Assembly (NCBI RefSeq): GCF_014190935.1
Contig: NZ_JACHVV010000001.1
Coordinates: 1,240,001 to 1,304,000 of the forward strand
Length of the DNA stretch: 64,000 nt
Reading direction: 5' to 3'
Source: Chryseomonas sp014190935
GTDB taxonomy: Bacteria > Pseudomonadota > Gammaproteobacteria > Pseudomonadales > Pseudomonadaceae
The position numbers and the translations under genes were made by a program. Of the stretch, positions 56,509-64,000 are shown one piece after another (the first letter of the stretch is position 1; each line of letters starts with the position of its first letter). The notes below the pieces were generated by a model. That model was not told the DNA's origin and ran no database searches. It worked only from the letters and a program-made list of their open reading frames with translations.

Positions 56509-57971
56509 CCGCCTTGCTCACCACCACGACGCTGGAGATCCGCACCGCCGATACCCAGCTGGTGGAACCGCTGTCCATCCGCCTGGCGCCGGGTCAGGTG
56601 TTGTCGATCATCGGCGAGACCGGCTCGGGCAAGAGCCTGTTCGCCCAGGGCGTCGTCGGCAACCTGCCGGCGGGGCTGCAGGCCCACGGGCAGATAGGCC
56701 TGGCGGACGGTTTCGGCGAAGAAGGCCGCCAGATCGGTCGCCGTAAGCACTGGGGCAGGGGGCTGGCGGTGCTGCCCCAGGAACCCTGGCTTAGCCTGGA
56801 CCCGACCATGCGAGCGCTGTCCCAGGTCGCCGAGACCTATACCCAGGTGGTCGGCCTCGGTCGTACCGAAGCCCGCGACAGGGCCAGCGCGGATCTGGCG
56901 CGGCTGGGCCTGACCGGCGCCGAGCACAAGTATCCCTTCCAGCTGTCCGGGGGCATGGCCCAGCGCCTCGCCTTCGCCGCCACCCATGCCGGTGGCTCGC
57001 CGGTGCTGATCGCCGACGAGCCCACCAAGGGGCTGGATTGCGACCGCATCGACGAGGTCATCGATCTCCTCAAGGCCATGCTGGCCGAGGGCGGCAGCCT
57101 GCTCATCATCACCCACGACCTGGAAGTCGCGCGCCGGCTGGGTGGCGAGGTGATGATCATGCTCAAGGGGCAGGTCATCGAGGCCGGTACGGCCGAGCAG
57201 GTGCTGGGCCAGCCGCAGCATGCCTATACCCGCCAGCTGCTGGCCGCCGATCCCGCCCAGTGGCCGAAACGTCCCTCGCGACCCTTCACCGACGAAGCCG
57301 TGGTCGCGGTGGAAGACCTCGCCGCCCAGCGCGGTGGCAGGCAGCTGTTCGAGGGGTTGTCCTTTACCGTCCGGCCCGGGGAGATTCTTGGCGTGACGGG
57401 GCCGTCCGGCTGCGGCAAGTCGACCCTCGGCGACATCCTGCTCGGCCTGGCCGCTCCCGGCGCCGGGGCGATCCGTCGCCAGCCAGGCCTCGGTCGCTTC
57501 GCCTTCCAGAAGCTGCACCAGGACCCGGTGGCCGCCTTCGCGCCCTCGGTGACCATTCGCCAATTGCTGGCGGATCTGGTGCGGCTGCACCGGCTGGATG
57601 CGACGCGCATCGGTCGGCTGATGCAACGCCTGCGCCTCGACGAGCGCCTGCTGGATCGACTGCCCGGCAATATCTCCGGGGGTGAGTTGCAGCGCTTTTC
57701 CCTGCTGCGCGTGCTGCTGCTCGATCCGGCGCTGATCTTCGCCGATGAACCCAGCTCGCGGCTGGATCTCATCACCCAGAAGGAGATGATCGAGCTGCTG
57801 GTCGAAACCGCCGAGGAGTCCGGGACCGCCATCCTGCTGGTCAGCCATGACGAGAACCTGGTGGACGCCGTCGCCGACCGGCGTATTCACCTGACGATGC
57901 TCGACAGCTCCCTGCAGGCACGCGCACCTGCAAAGGGGCAGGGCAGCCGACTGGGTGAGTCCCTGACCTGA
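56505..57971 (+). CDS. Fused double ABC ATPase of the importer (DppD-DppF/NikD-NikE fusion)
   Basis: A 488-residue protein carrying two complete ATPase domains. Domain 1: Walker A GETGSGKS (37-44), signature LSGGMAQR (147-154), Walker B VLIADEPTKGLD (from 167). Domain 2: Walker A GPSGCGKST (299-307), signature ISGGELQR (390-397), Walker B LIFADEPSSRLD (from 410). In NikDE or DppDF these are separate proteins. It is shorter than the usual YejF/GsiA-type fusion (about 530-620). The C-terminal ~25 residues are a Gln/Lys-rich tail. Confidence 0.92.
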   Translation: MTALLTTTTLEIRTADTQLVEPLSIRLAPGQVLSIIGETGSGKSLFAQGVVGNLPAGLQAHGQIGLADGFGEEGRQIGRRKHWGRGLAVLPQEPWLSLDPTMRALSQVAETYTQVVGLGRTEARDRASADLARLGLTGAEHKYPFQLSGGMAQRLAFAATHAGGSPVLIADEPTKGLDCDRIDEVIDLLKAMLAEGGSLLIITHDLEVARRLGGEVMIMLKGQVIEAGTAEQVLGQPQHAYTRQLLAADPAQWPKRPSRPFTDEAVVAVEDLAAQRGGRQLFEGLSFTVRPGEILGVTGPSGCGKSTLGDILLGLAAPGAGAIRRQPGLGRFAFQKLHQDPVAAFAPSVTIRQLLADLVRLHRLDATRIGRLMQRLRLDERLLDRLPGNISGGELQRFSLLRVLLLDPALIFADEPSSRLDLITQKEMIELLVETAEESGTAILLVSHDENLVDAVADRRIHLTMLDSSLQARAPAKGQGSRLGESLT

Positions 57972-58096
57972 GATCGGTGCTCGCATGGGGTGCGGGCACC
58001 GCCCACTAGACGTCACCAAGACCGCGAAAGGATTTCGCTGCCTGCGTGTGGGCGTCGTTCAGACAACCGGATCTCCAACACTCCGCAGAGGACTTC

Positions 58097-59449
58097 ATGG
58101 AACGCTCGCGTCATCGAAAAGGATCACCCCGAGGCAATCGCTGGCTGCAGGGCGGCTGCCTGGCCACACCCCTGGCACTCAGCGTACTGGGCAGCGGCGC
58201 GTGGCTGCTGACGGAGCAGGAGGCCCGGGCCGATGGCTTCGTGGACGACGGCAAGCTCACCCTGACCCTGCGCAACTACTACTTCGGTAGCGATCGCCGC
58301 AACGGACGTGCCGATCAGCAGGACTGGACCCAGGGCGTTCTGCTCGATTATCAGTCCGGCTTCACCCAGGGTACGGTAGGTCTTGGCGTCGATGCCTTCG
58401 GCTACCTGGGCATGAAGCTCGATGGCGGTCCCGGGCGGCGAGGGACGGGTAATCTGCCCGTGCACGCCGGCAACGAACCGGCGGACGAGTACTCCCGCGC
58501 CGGCGCCGCGGCCAAGCTGCGGGTAGGCAAGACCGTGGTCCGCTATGGTCAGCAACTGCCCACGGCACCGGTCTTCGCCATCAGCACCAGTCGCCTGTTG
58601 CCGCAAAGCGCCACCGGCTGGAGCCTCCTCAGCACCGACCTGCCTGACCTGACCCTGGAAGCCGGGCATTTCACCTCGGGCACCGACCAGGTCAGCACCA
58701 ACAGGGACGGCGACCTCTTGGCCGGCTATGCCCGACGCCGTGCCAGTCACATCGATTTCGCCGGGGGCAAGTACGCGCTGGCCAAGGGTGCCAGCCTGTC
58801 GCTCTATGCCGCCCAACTGGATGACATCTGGAATCAGTATTACGGCAACTTCAACCTGGTGCGGCCGTTGTCGGCGACCCAGTCGCTGAACTTCGACGCC
58901 AACCTCTACCGCACCCTCGACACCGGTGCCGCCAAGGCCGGTCCCATCGACAATACCGCCTACAGCCTGGCAGCGGCCTATAGTCAGGGCCCCCATACCG
59001 TCACCCTCGGCTGGCAGCGGATCGACGGCGACACACCCTTCGACTATATCGGCATGGGCGACAACGGGCGCACCGGCGGTGGGCTGTTTCTGGGCAATGC
59101 TTCGATGTTCTCCGACTTCAACGCCCCCGGCGAGCGCTCCTGGCAAGCGCGCTACGACCTCAACTTCAAGACCTTCGGGGTACCCGGTCTCAGCCTCATG
59201 ACCCGCTACATCAAGGGCACCAACATCGATGGCAGCAACCTGCCCGCCACCAGCGCCTATCGCGGACTGTACGGCGCCGACGACCGCGAGCGAGAGCTGA
59301 ATCTGGAAGGGCGCTACGTTGTGCAAGCCGGGACGGCCAAGGGCCTGTCCATTCGCGTGCGCCAGGCCTGGCACCGCGGCTCGTTGTCCACCGGCGGCTC
59401 GGTCGATCAGCTGCGGGTCATCTTCGACTACCCGCTGCAGTTGCTCTGA
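58097..59449 (+). CDS. OprD-family outer-membrane porin
   Basis: A 450-residue porin. The signal peptide is unusually long (about 45 residues, Arg/Lys-rich start, ends EARA/D). The mature start GFVDDGKLTLTLRNYYFG, the segment VGLGVDAFGYLGMKLDGG and the end RVIFDYPLQLL are typical of OprD. The 18-stranded barrel normally admits small amino-acid- or peptide-like solutes. ATG 58097 has GAGGAC upstream. It lies 125 bases after the importer ATPase on the same strand and is probably part of the same zinc-responsive unit. Confidence 0.92.
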   Translation: MERSRHRKGSPRGNRWLQGGCLATPLALSVLGSGAWLLTEQEARADGFVDDGKLTLTLRNYYFGSDRRNGRADQQDWTQGVLLDYQSGFTQGTVGLGVDAFGYLGMKLDGGPGRRGTGNLPVHAGNEPADEYSRAGAAAKLRVGKTVVRYGQQLPTAPVFAISTSRLLPQSATGWSLLSTDLPDLTLEAGHFTSGTDQVSTNRDGDLLAGYARRRASHIDFAGGKYALAKGASLSLYAAQLDDIWNQYYGNFNLVRPLSATQSLNFDANLYRTLDTGAAKAGPIDNTAYSLAAAYSQGPHTVTLGWQRIDGDTPFDYIGMGDNGRTGGGLFLGNASMFSDFNAPGERSWQARYDLNFKTFGVPGLSLMTRYIKGTNIDGSNLPATSAYRGLYGADDRERELNLEGRYVVQAGTAKGLSIRVRQAWHRGSLSTGGSVDQLRVIFDYPLQLL

Positions 59450-59539
59450 CGCTACCGTCCTCCCAAATGGACGCCGCGACCGCTGGCAGTCGGTTCGCGG
59501 CCGTCCGTCGTCCCTGTCTTAAGGGGGCTCCGCTGCGCC

Positions 59540-59572
59540 GATATCCCTAATAGTCACTTTATTAGGGATATC
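59540..59572 (+). promoter_or_regulatory. Perfect hairpin covering the chemoreceptor ribosome-binding site
   Basis: A 13-bp perfect inverted repeat (59540-59552 with 59560-59572, 7-base centre). The right arm contains AGGGA, the only ribosome-binding-site candidate for ATG 59578, nine bases upstream of it. In RNA it would fold into an A/U-rich hairpin hiding that site; as DNA it could equally be a repressor operator. Confidence 0.65.
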
Positions 59573-59577
59573 CACCT

Positions 59578-61203
59578 ATGAGTCTTCGCAGCCTCAACGT
59601 CGCGCCCCGCGCCGTGCTGTTCTTTTCCGTGATCGTCCTGATCGTCTTCGCCCTCGGCGGCGTCGCCGTGGTGCAGATGGGCAAGCTCTTCGAGGCGGAA
59701 CAGGAGGTAGAGACCAACTGGCTGCCGGGCAACCAGCTGGCGGCGAAGATGAGTGGCGGATTGCTGCGGCTGCGCCTGGAAAGCCTCAGGGCCACCACCA
59801 CGCCGGATCCGCAGCTGCGCGCCCAGACGGTCGCGGCCTTCCCGGGCTATCGCGACGCCTTCTTCACCGCGGTCAAGGACTACGAAAAGACCGTGGCCGA
59901 CGCCGAGGATCGCCAGCTGTACACCGCCGTGGTCAAGGGTGCCGAAAGCTACCGGACCCTGCTGGATACCTTCGAGCCCAAGCTGCGCGCGGGCGACAAC
60001 GAAGGCGCCATCGCCCTGATCAATACCTCGATCCGTCCGCTCACCAACGCACTGGAAAAGACCATCGCCGAATTGAGCGCCTTCAACGAACGCGGTGCCA
60101 AGGCCGCAGGGCAGGCGGCGGGCGCCACCTATGCCAATGGCCTGTTCTGGGTCTATGGGCTGATCGGCCTGACCATAGCGGCCACCATCGTGCTCGCGGC
60201 GCTGCTGATCCGCAGCATCACCCTGCCGGTGGGCGAAGCGCTGCGCATCGCCCAGCGAATCGCTCGCAAGGATCTCACCGAGCGGATCACCGTGGTCGGC
60301 CGAGACGAGGCGGCAGGCATGCTGCAGGCCCTGGCCCAGATGCAGGGCAATCTGCGCGACACCGTTTCCCATATCGCCGACAGCTCGACCCAGCTTGCCT
60401 CTGCCGCGGAAGAGATGACTGCGGTGATCGACGAAGCCGGGCGCGGTTATGTACGGCAGAACGACGAGGTCAACCAGGCCGCCAGTGCCGTCACCGAGAT
60501 GAGTTCGGCAGTGGAGGAGGTCGCGCGCAATGCCGCCGATGCGGCCAGCACCTCGCTGCACACCCAGAACCTCACCAGCGACGGCCTGGACAAGGTCACC
60601 CGCACGGTGCAGTCGATCGAGGCCCTGGCGCAGAACGTGGCCAGTACCAGCGAGCAGATCCAGGCCCTGTCCTCGCGTGCTCAGGACATCACCACCGTGG
60701 TCGAGGTCATTCGCGCCATCGCCGAGCAGACCAACCTGCTGGCGCTGAACGCTGCCATCGAGGCAGCGCGGGCGGGCGAACAGGGCCGCGGCTTCGCCGT
60801 GGTCGCCGACGAGGTGCGGGCCCTGGCCCATCGCACCCAGCAGTCGACGCGCGAGATCGAGCAGATGATCGGCGCCATCCAGAATGACTCCTCGCAGGCC
60901 GTCAGGGCCATGGCCGAGAGTCAGCAACTGGCCGGCGAATCCACCTCGGTCGCCCAGCTGGCCAATGTGTCCCTGGAGCAGATCGCCGAATCCATCTCCC
61001 AGATCAACGACCGCAATGCGGTCATCGCTACCGCCGCCGAAGAGCAGGCGCAGGTGGCGCGGGAGATCGATCGCAACATCACCAGCATCCGTGACCTGGC
61101 CACCCAGAGCGCGACCGGAGCCACCCAGACCGCCAGCGCCAGCGCCGAGGTCTCCAAGCTCGCCAGCGGCTTGAATCGCGTGGTGCGCGAATTCGCCGTC
61201 TAG
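59578..61203 (+). CDS. Methyl-accepting chemotaxis protein, 4HB-type sensor
   Basis: A 541-residue chemoreceptor. TM1 is about 10-32 and the periplasmic four-helix-bundle domain about 33-185 (all helical; NWLPGNQLAAKMSGGLLRLRLE is typical). TM2 is about 188-211, then HAMP. The cytoplasmic hairpin tip contains AEQTNLLALNAAIEAARAGE and GRGFAVVADEVRALA, which bind CheA/CheW. There is no CheR/CheB pentapeptide tail. The ligand is unknown. The only ribosome-binding site is inside the upstream hairpin. Confidence 0.95.
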   Translation: MSLRSLNVAPRAVLFFSVIVLIVFALGGVAVVQMGKLFEAEQEVETNWLPGNQLAAKMSGGLLRLRLESLRATTTPDPQLRAQTVAAFPGYRDAFFTAVKDYEKTVADAEDRQLYTAVVKGAESYRTLLDTFEPKLRAGDNEGAIALINTSIRPLTNALEKTIAELSAFNERGAKAAGQAAGATYANGLFWVYGLIGLTIAATIVLAALLIRSITLPVGEALRIAQRIARKDLTERITVVGRDEAAGMLQALAQMQGNLRDTVSHIADSSTQLASAAEEMTAVIDEAGRGYVRQNDEVNQAASAVTEMSSAVEEVARNAADAASTSLHTQNLTSDGLDKVTRTVQSIEALAQNVASTSEQIQALSSRAQDITTVVEVIRAIAEQTNLLALNAAIEAARAGEQGRGFAVVADEVRALAHRTQQSTREIEQMIGAIQNDSSQAVRAMAESQQLAGESTSVAQLANVSLEQIAESISQINDRNAVIATAAEEQAQVAREIDRNITSIRDLATQSATGATQTASASAEVSKLASGLNRVVREFAV

Positions 61204-61467
61204 GGTGAGGACCTCGATTCCTTCCCGCCACGCGGAGGCGGGGAGGAGTCCCTGCGTCTGGCTCCGGGTTCGTTGCGGCAATAGCCAGACTAACAACGGC
61301 TCTGGGGCATCCGCCCTCGTGACTGCGCTGCTCTGGCACGCCTGCTCGCCGCTGGAATGCCCGCCAGACAATCTTTAGTATTCCGTTACATCGCCTCCGG
61401 CATCTGGTAGAGAACGAATCGGCGCTTGGCCTGCCTAAACAGTGTCCAATCAACCCGGAGTCCTACC

Positions 61468-61680
61468 ATGAACGCGAAGAAAATCTCTGCCTTGATGTTT
61501 GCTGGTCTGATCGCTGCCAGTGGCGCCGCTTTCGCCACCGAAGGCGCAGGCAATCCGCCGAAGGCCAACAGCGCTGGTATGGGCACCCCGGCAGGTCAGA
61601 AGACCGGTGAAGGCGCTGGCGCCGCGACCGGTGCCGGCAAGACCACGCTCAACGAGCAAGGCCAGAAGCAACAGCAGTAA
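61468..61680 (+). CDS. Small secreted Gly/Ala-rich protein, unknown function
   Basis: A 70-residue protein with a Sec signal peptide (MNAKKISALMFAGLIAASG ... ends AAFA). The mature part of about 47 residues is Gly/Ala/Thr/Lys-rich without cysteine (TEGAGNPPKANSAGMGTPAG), ending GQKQQQ. ATG 61468 is supported by GGAG 8 bases upstream. Similar tiny exported proteins are common in Pseudomonas, but I cannot name this one. It stands alone, with 264 bases before and 109 after it. Confidence 0.65.
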   Translation: MNAKKISALMFAGLIAASGAAFATEGAGNPPKANSAGMGTPAGQKTGEGAGAATGAGKTTLNEQGQKQQQ

Positions 61681-61789
61681 GGTCCAGGGGGTCGCTGGCA
61701 CGTCCGGCGCCCCCTAAATCTGCGTCTAGAACGGAACTTTGCAGGCCCTTTGTGTCCAAGGGAGCCGAGCGTGTGGGTACAGGGGTCAG

Positions 61790-62173
61790 ATGGTGAGTGC
61801 GGAACAGAGCAAGGTTGTCCTGGTCGTCGAGGATGAGCCGCAGATTTTGATGATTCTGGCGGATTATCTTTCCGAACTGGGTTACACCGTCCTGCAGGCG
61901 CCCTCGTCACTCGAAGCCTTTCGCATCCTGGCCGGTCGGCCACGTCTGGATCTGCTGATCACCGACTTCCGCCTCCCCGATGACGTCTCCGGTGTGATGA
62001 TCGCCGAGCCCGCTCTCAAGCTGCGCCCCGACCTCAAGGTGCTCTTCATCAGCGGCTATCCCGCCGAAATCATCGATACCGGCTCGCCGTTGCTGGGCAA
62101 GGTCCCCTTGCTGACCAAGCCGTTCTCCCTCGAGCGTCTTCACCTGCAGGTGCAGAAGCTGCTCGGCGCCTGA
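61790..62173 (+). CDS. Single-domain response regulator (CheY-like)
   Basis: A 127-residue receiver with no output domain: acidic pair in VLVVEDEPQIL, phosphoacceptor in LLITDFRLPDDVSGV, and the lysine in LLTKPFSLERL. Its DFRLPDDVSG segment is typical of receivers attached to hybrid kinases, so it may relay phosphate within such a system. ATG 61790 has AGGGG upstream. No kinase is adjacent. Confidence 0.88.
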   Translation: MVSAEQSKVVLVVEDEPQILMILADYLSELGYTVLQAPSSLEAFRILAGRPRLDLLITDFRLPDDVSGVMIAEPALKLRPDLKVLFISGYPAEIIDTGSPLLGKVPLLTKPFSLERLHLQVQKLLGA

Positions 62174-62268
62174 TCCGCTCCCTCGCCACAGATCGTTTTT
62201 CCGCCGGCACAGTCTATCTATCAGGCGCGACCAGTCCGGTCGCCTCAGGTGTGGAGACAACGGCGTCT

Positions 62269-62514
62269 ATGGCTATCAAGCATTTCAATCATCACGAAGC
62301 GATCTCGTCCGCCGTTCCGGCTGAACAGGGTTTCGAAGCAGTCATCGCCGTCAAGGCACGACGCGAAGATGCCCATCCGGTCTTTCACAAGGTCGCTACC
62401 GAAAGGCATTTCGATCTGGCTTCCGAAGCGGAAGAGGCAGCTGATGCCGCGCTCAACCGAGTGACGGAGATTGGCGACGACGATGAGCTGCTCTGGGACG
62501 AGCAGGCCGTCTGA
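62269..62514 (+). CDS. Small acidic hypothetical protein
   Basis: An 81-residue acidic protein (MAIKHFNHHEAISSAVPAE at the start, EAEEAADAALNRV and DDDELLWDEQAV at the end). No domain is recognised. ATG 62269 is preferred; GTG 62251 is possible, with GGAG between them. Its stop overlaps the start of the FNT-channel gene (TGATG), so the two are translationally coupled and probably functionally linked. Confidence 0.6.
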   Translation: MAIKHFNHHEAISSAVPAEQGFEAVIAVKARREDAHPVFHKVATERHFDLASEAEEAADAALNRVTEIGDDDELLWDEQAV

Positions 62515-63377
62515 TGAAGAGAGACCAGGAGCAGGCCGAAGAGCCCCGACAGCGGAAGGAATCCGGTCCGGACGACCCCGAGCTGAGTCGCGAGGAAGAA
62601 GAGGACGTCGACGAGAACCAGTTGCCACGCGCCGTGGTGCTGCACGAGATCATCCGTACCCAGGGTGATCACGAACTGGAAAGGACCATCGCGGCGCTGT
62701 TTTGGTCGGCGCTGGCCGCCGGCCTGACCATGGGCCTGTCGTTGATGGCGATGGGGCTGCTCAATGCCAATCTGCCCGAGGGTGGCTACAGCAAGGTCAT
62801 CGCCAGCTTCGGCTACTCGGCTGGCTTCCTGGCGGTGATCCTGGCACGTCAGCAGCTGTTCACCGAAAACACCCTGACGGCGGTGCTGCCGGTGATGAGC
62901 GAGCCCACGCTGCACAACTTCGGCCGCCTGGGGCGGCTGTGGGGCGTGGTACTGGTGGGCAATCTCATCGGGACCATCCTGGTCGCCTACGTGATCCTGC
63001 ATCTGCCACTGTTCGATGCCAAGGCCGACGCGTCCTTCCTGAAGATCGGCACCAAGGTGATGGAGAACGATGCCTCGGCGATGTTCGCCAAGGGCATCGT
63101 TTCCGGCTGGATGATCGCCACCATGGTCTGGATGCTGCCGGCGGCAGAGCACGCCAGGATCTGGATCATCGTGCTCATCACCTACCTGATGGCCCTCGGG
63201 GACTTCACCCACATCGTGGTCGGCAGTCTGGAGGTCGCCTATCTGGTATTCGCCGGAGAGGCGAGCTGGGGTGACTTCTGGCTGACCTTTGCCGGGCCGA
63301 CCCTGGCCGGCAACATCGTCGGGGGCAGTCTGATCTTCGCGCTGATCAGCCATGCGCAGGTGCGCAGCGACAGCTGA
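62514..63377 (+). CDS. Formate/nitrite transporter family protein (YfdC-like)
   Basis: A 287-residue FNT-family channel. An acidic cytoplasmic N-terminal extension of about 60 residues (DPELSREEEEDVDEN) precedes six helices. FNT features include MGLLNANLPEGGYSKVIASFGYSAGFLAVILARQQLFTEN and the second half VSGWMIATMVW, GDFTHIVVGSLEVAYLV. It resembles E. coli YfdC, an FNT protein of unknown substrate, more than FocA or NirC. The preceding 81-residue gene overlaps its start. A hairpin follows. Confidence 0.9.
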   Translation: MKRDQEQAEEPRQRKESGPDDPELSREEEEDVDENQLPRAVVLHEIIRTQGDHELERTIAALFWSALAAGLTMGLSLMAMGLLNANLPEGGYSKVIASFGYSAGFLAVILARQQLFTENTLTAVLPVMSEPTLHNFGRLGRLWGVVLVGNLIGTILVAYVILHLPLFDAKADASFLKIGTKVMENDASAMFAKGIVSGWMIATMVWMLPAAEHARIWIIVLITYLMALGDFTHIVVGSLEVAYLVFAGEASWGDFWLTFAGPTLAGNIVGGSLIFALISHAQVRSDS

Positions 63378-63383
63378 AAGCAG

Positions 63384-63410
63384 AAGGGCCGGCAAATTGC
63401 CGGCCCTTCG
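63384..63410. terminator. Hairpin terminator between FNT gene and fabI
   Basis: A perfect 11-bp stem GAAGGGCCGGC (63384-63394) with GCCGGCCCTTC (63400-63410) and a 5-base loop. The stem begins and ends in A/T but has no long T-run. It separates convergent genes. Confidence 0.7.
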
Positions 63411-63433
63411 CGGTGATCAGGCAGCGGCCTCGA

Positions 63434-64000
63434 TCACTCGTCGTCGTTCAGCTGACCCATGGCGGTGGTGTTGAAGCCGCCGTCGACATAGAGGATCTCG
63501 CCGCTGATGCCCGACGCCAGGTCGGAGCACAGGAAGGCGCCGGCGTTGCCGACTTCGTCGATGGTCACGTTGCGGCGCAGGGGTGTCTGGCGCTCGTTGG
63601 CGGCCAGCATCTTGCGGAAGCTCTTGATGCCCGAGGCGGCCAGGGTGCGGATGGGACCGGCGGACACGGCGTTGACGCGGGTGCCTTCCGGGCCGAGGCT
63701 GCCGGCCAGGTAACGGACGCCGGCCTCGAGGCTGGCCTTGGCCATGCCCATGACGTTGTAGTTCGGCATGGTGCGCTCGGCGCCCAGGTAGGACAGGGTC
63801 AGCAGGCTGCCATTGCGGCCGCGCATCATCTCGCGACCGGCCTTGGCCAGGGCGACAAAGCTGTAGGCGCTGATATCGTGGGCGATCTTGAAGCCGTCAC
63901 GGGTGGTCACGGCGGTGAAGTCACCGTCCAGCTGGTCGCCCGGGGCGAAGCCGACCGAGTGGACGATGCAATCCAGGCCATCCCACTTCTTCGCCAGCGC
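63434..64000 (-). CDS. fabI: Enoyl-ACP reductase FabI, C-terminal part (5' end outside window)
   Basis: The frame is open to the right edge, so the gene continues beyond it. The visible ~188 residues are the C-terminal two thirds of FabI: GLDCIVHSVGFAPGDQLDG, the catalytic Y-x6-K in PNYNVMGMAKASLEAG, VNAVSAGPIRTLAASGI (the loop over the active site) and the end ISGEILYVDGGFNTTAMG. FabI reduces enoyl-ACP in each round of fatty-acid elongation and is the triclosan target; the FabI-type Tyr-x6-Lys spacing excludes FabV. Confidence 0.96.
   Translation of the reverse strand, partial: ALAKKWDGLDCIVHSVGFAPGDQLDGDFTAVTTRDGFKIAHDISAYSFVALAKAGREMMRGRNGSLLTLSYLGAERTMPNYNVMGMAKASLEAGVRYLAGSLGPEGTRVNAVSAGPIRTLAASGIKSFRKMLAANERQTPLRRNVTIDEVGNAGAFLCSDLASGISGEILYVDGGFNTTAMGQLNDDE

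Noticed and set aside
61210..61245. GC-rich inverted repeat (CCCGCC ... GGCGGG) after the chemoreceptor as a terminator
   Set aside because: Short stem and no T-run. It may be chance in GC-rich DNA.

Overview
The window is a high-GC (about 65%) chromosomal segment of a Pseudomonas species. The support is gene content and order. TamAB, Tpx and MuxABC-OpmB, the DUF934/CysI/RlmN-like/DUF1883/MetH/NfuA block, and the QueF/DUF4404/MlaA/PilZ/response regulator/STAS/transaldolase/DusA block all occur in the same relative order in P. aeruginosa as I remember it. Species-level placement (for example the P. oryzihabitans/P. psychrotolerans group) is a guess. I see no rRNA, tRNA, CRISPR array or complete insertion sequence.

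Layout. 1-14.6 kb: end of tamA, tamB, thiol peroxidase, a four-gene tripartite RND efflux operon with two RND pumps, and an SCP2-like protein. 14.8-19.1 kb: a SohB-type peptidase, an AcuI/YhdH-type reductase, and sulfite reductase with its DUF934 partner. 19.3-25.1 kb (minus strand): an iron-import cluster encoding EfeU permease, cupredoxin-containing EfeO, EfeB DyP peroxidase and a second, short EfeO; a Tat-exported beta-propeller and a small membrane protein lie upstream. 25.2-34.5 kb: an RlmN paralogue, DUF1883 protein, PQQ-type sugar dehydrogenase, MetH, a receiver/CheC-like protein with a diguanylate cyclase, and NfuA. 34.5-43.0 kb: an ABC-2 exporter, QueF, MlaA, a PilZ protein, a receiver-phosphatase plus STAS pair, transaldolase and DusA.

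43.0-48.1 kb is accessory. It holds a decayed umuC relic, a CsoR/RcnR-type repressor with its Ni/Co exporter, chrBA chromate resistance and a decayed phage late-control D gene. GC is lower here (57-60% in 60-base lines I counted). 48.1-53.0 kb: a fasciclin protein with its anti-sigma/ECF sigma pair, and an OmpR-type two-component system followed by an EF-hand protein.

53.1-59.5 kb is the most interesting unit. A perfect Zur-type palindrome (53126-53142) precedes four tightly overlapping genes for a nickel/peptide-type ABC importer with a fused double ATPase, followed by an OprD-family porin. The natural reading is a zinc-responsive route for zinc or a zinc chelate across both membranes, although the proteins themselves resemble nickel/peptide importers. 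59.5-64.0 kb: a chemoreceptor preceded by a perfect hairpin that covers its ribosome-binding site, a small secreted protein, an orphan receiver, an FNT-family channel and the 3' part of fabI.
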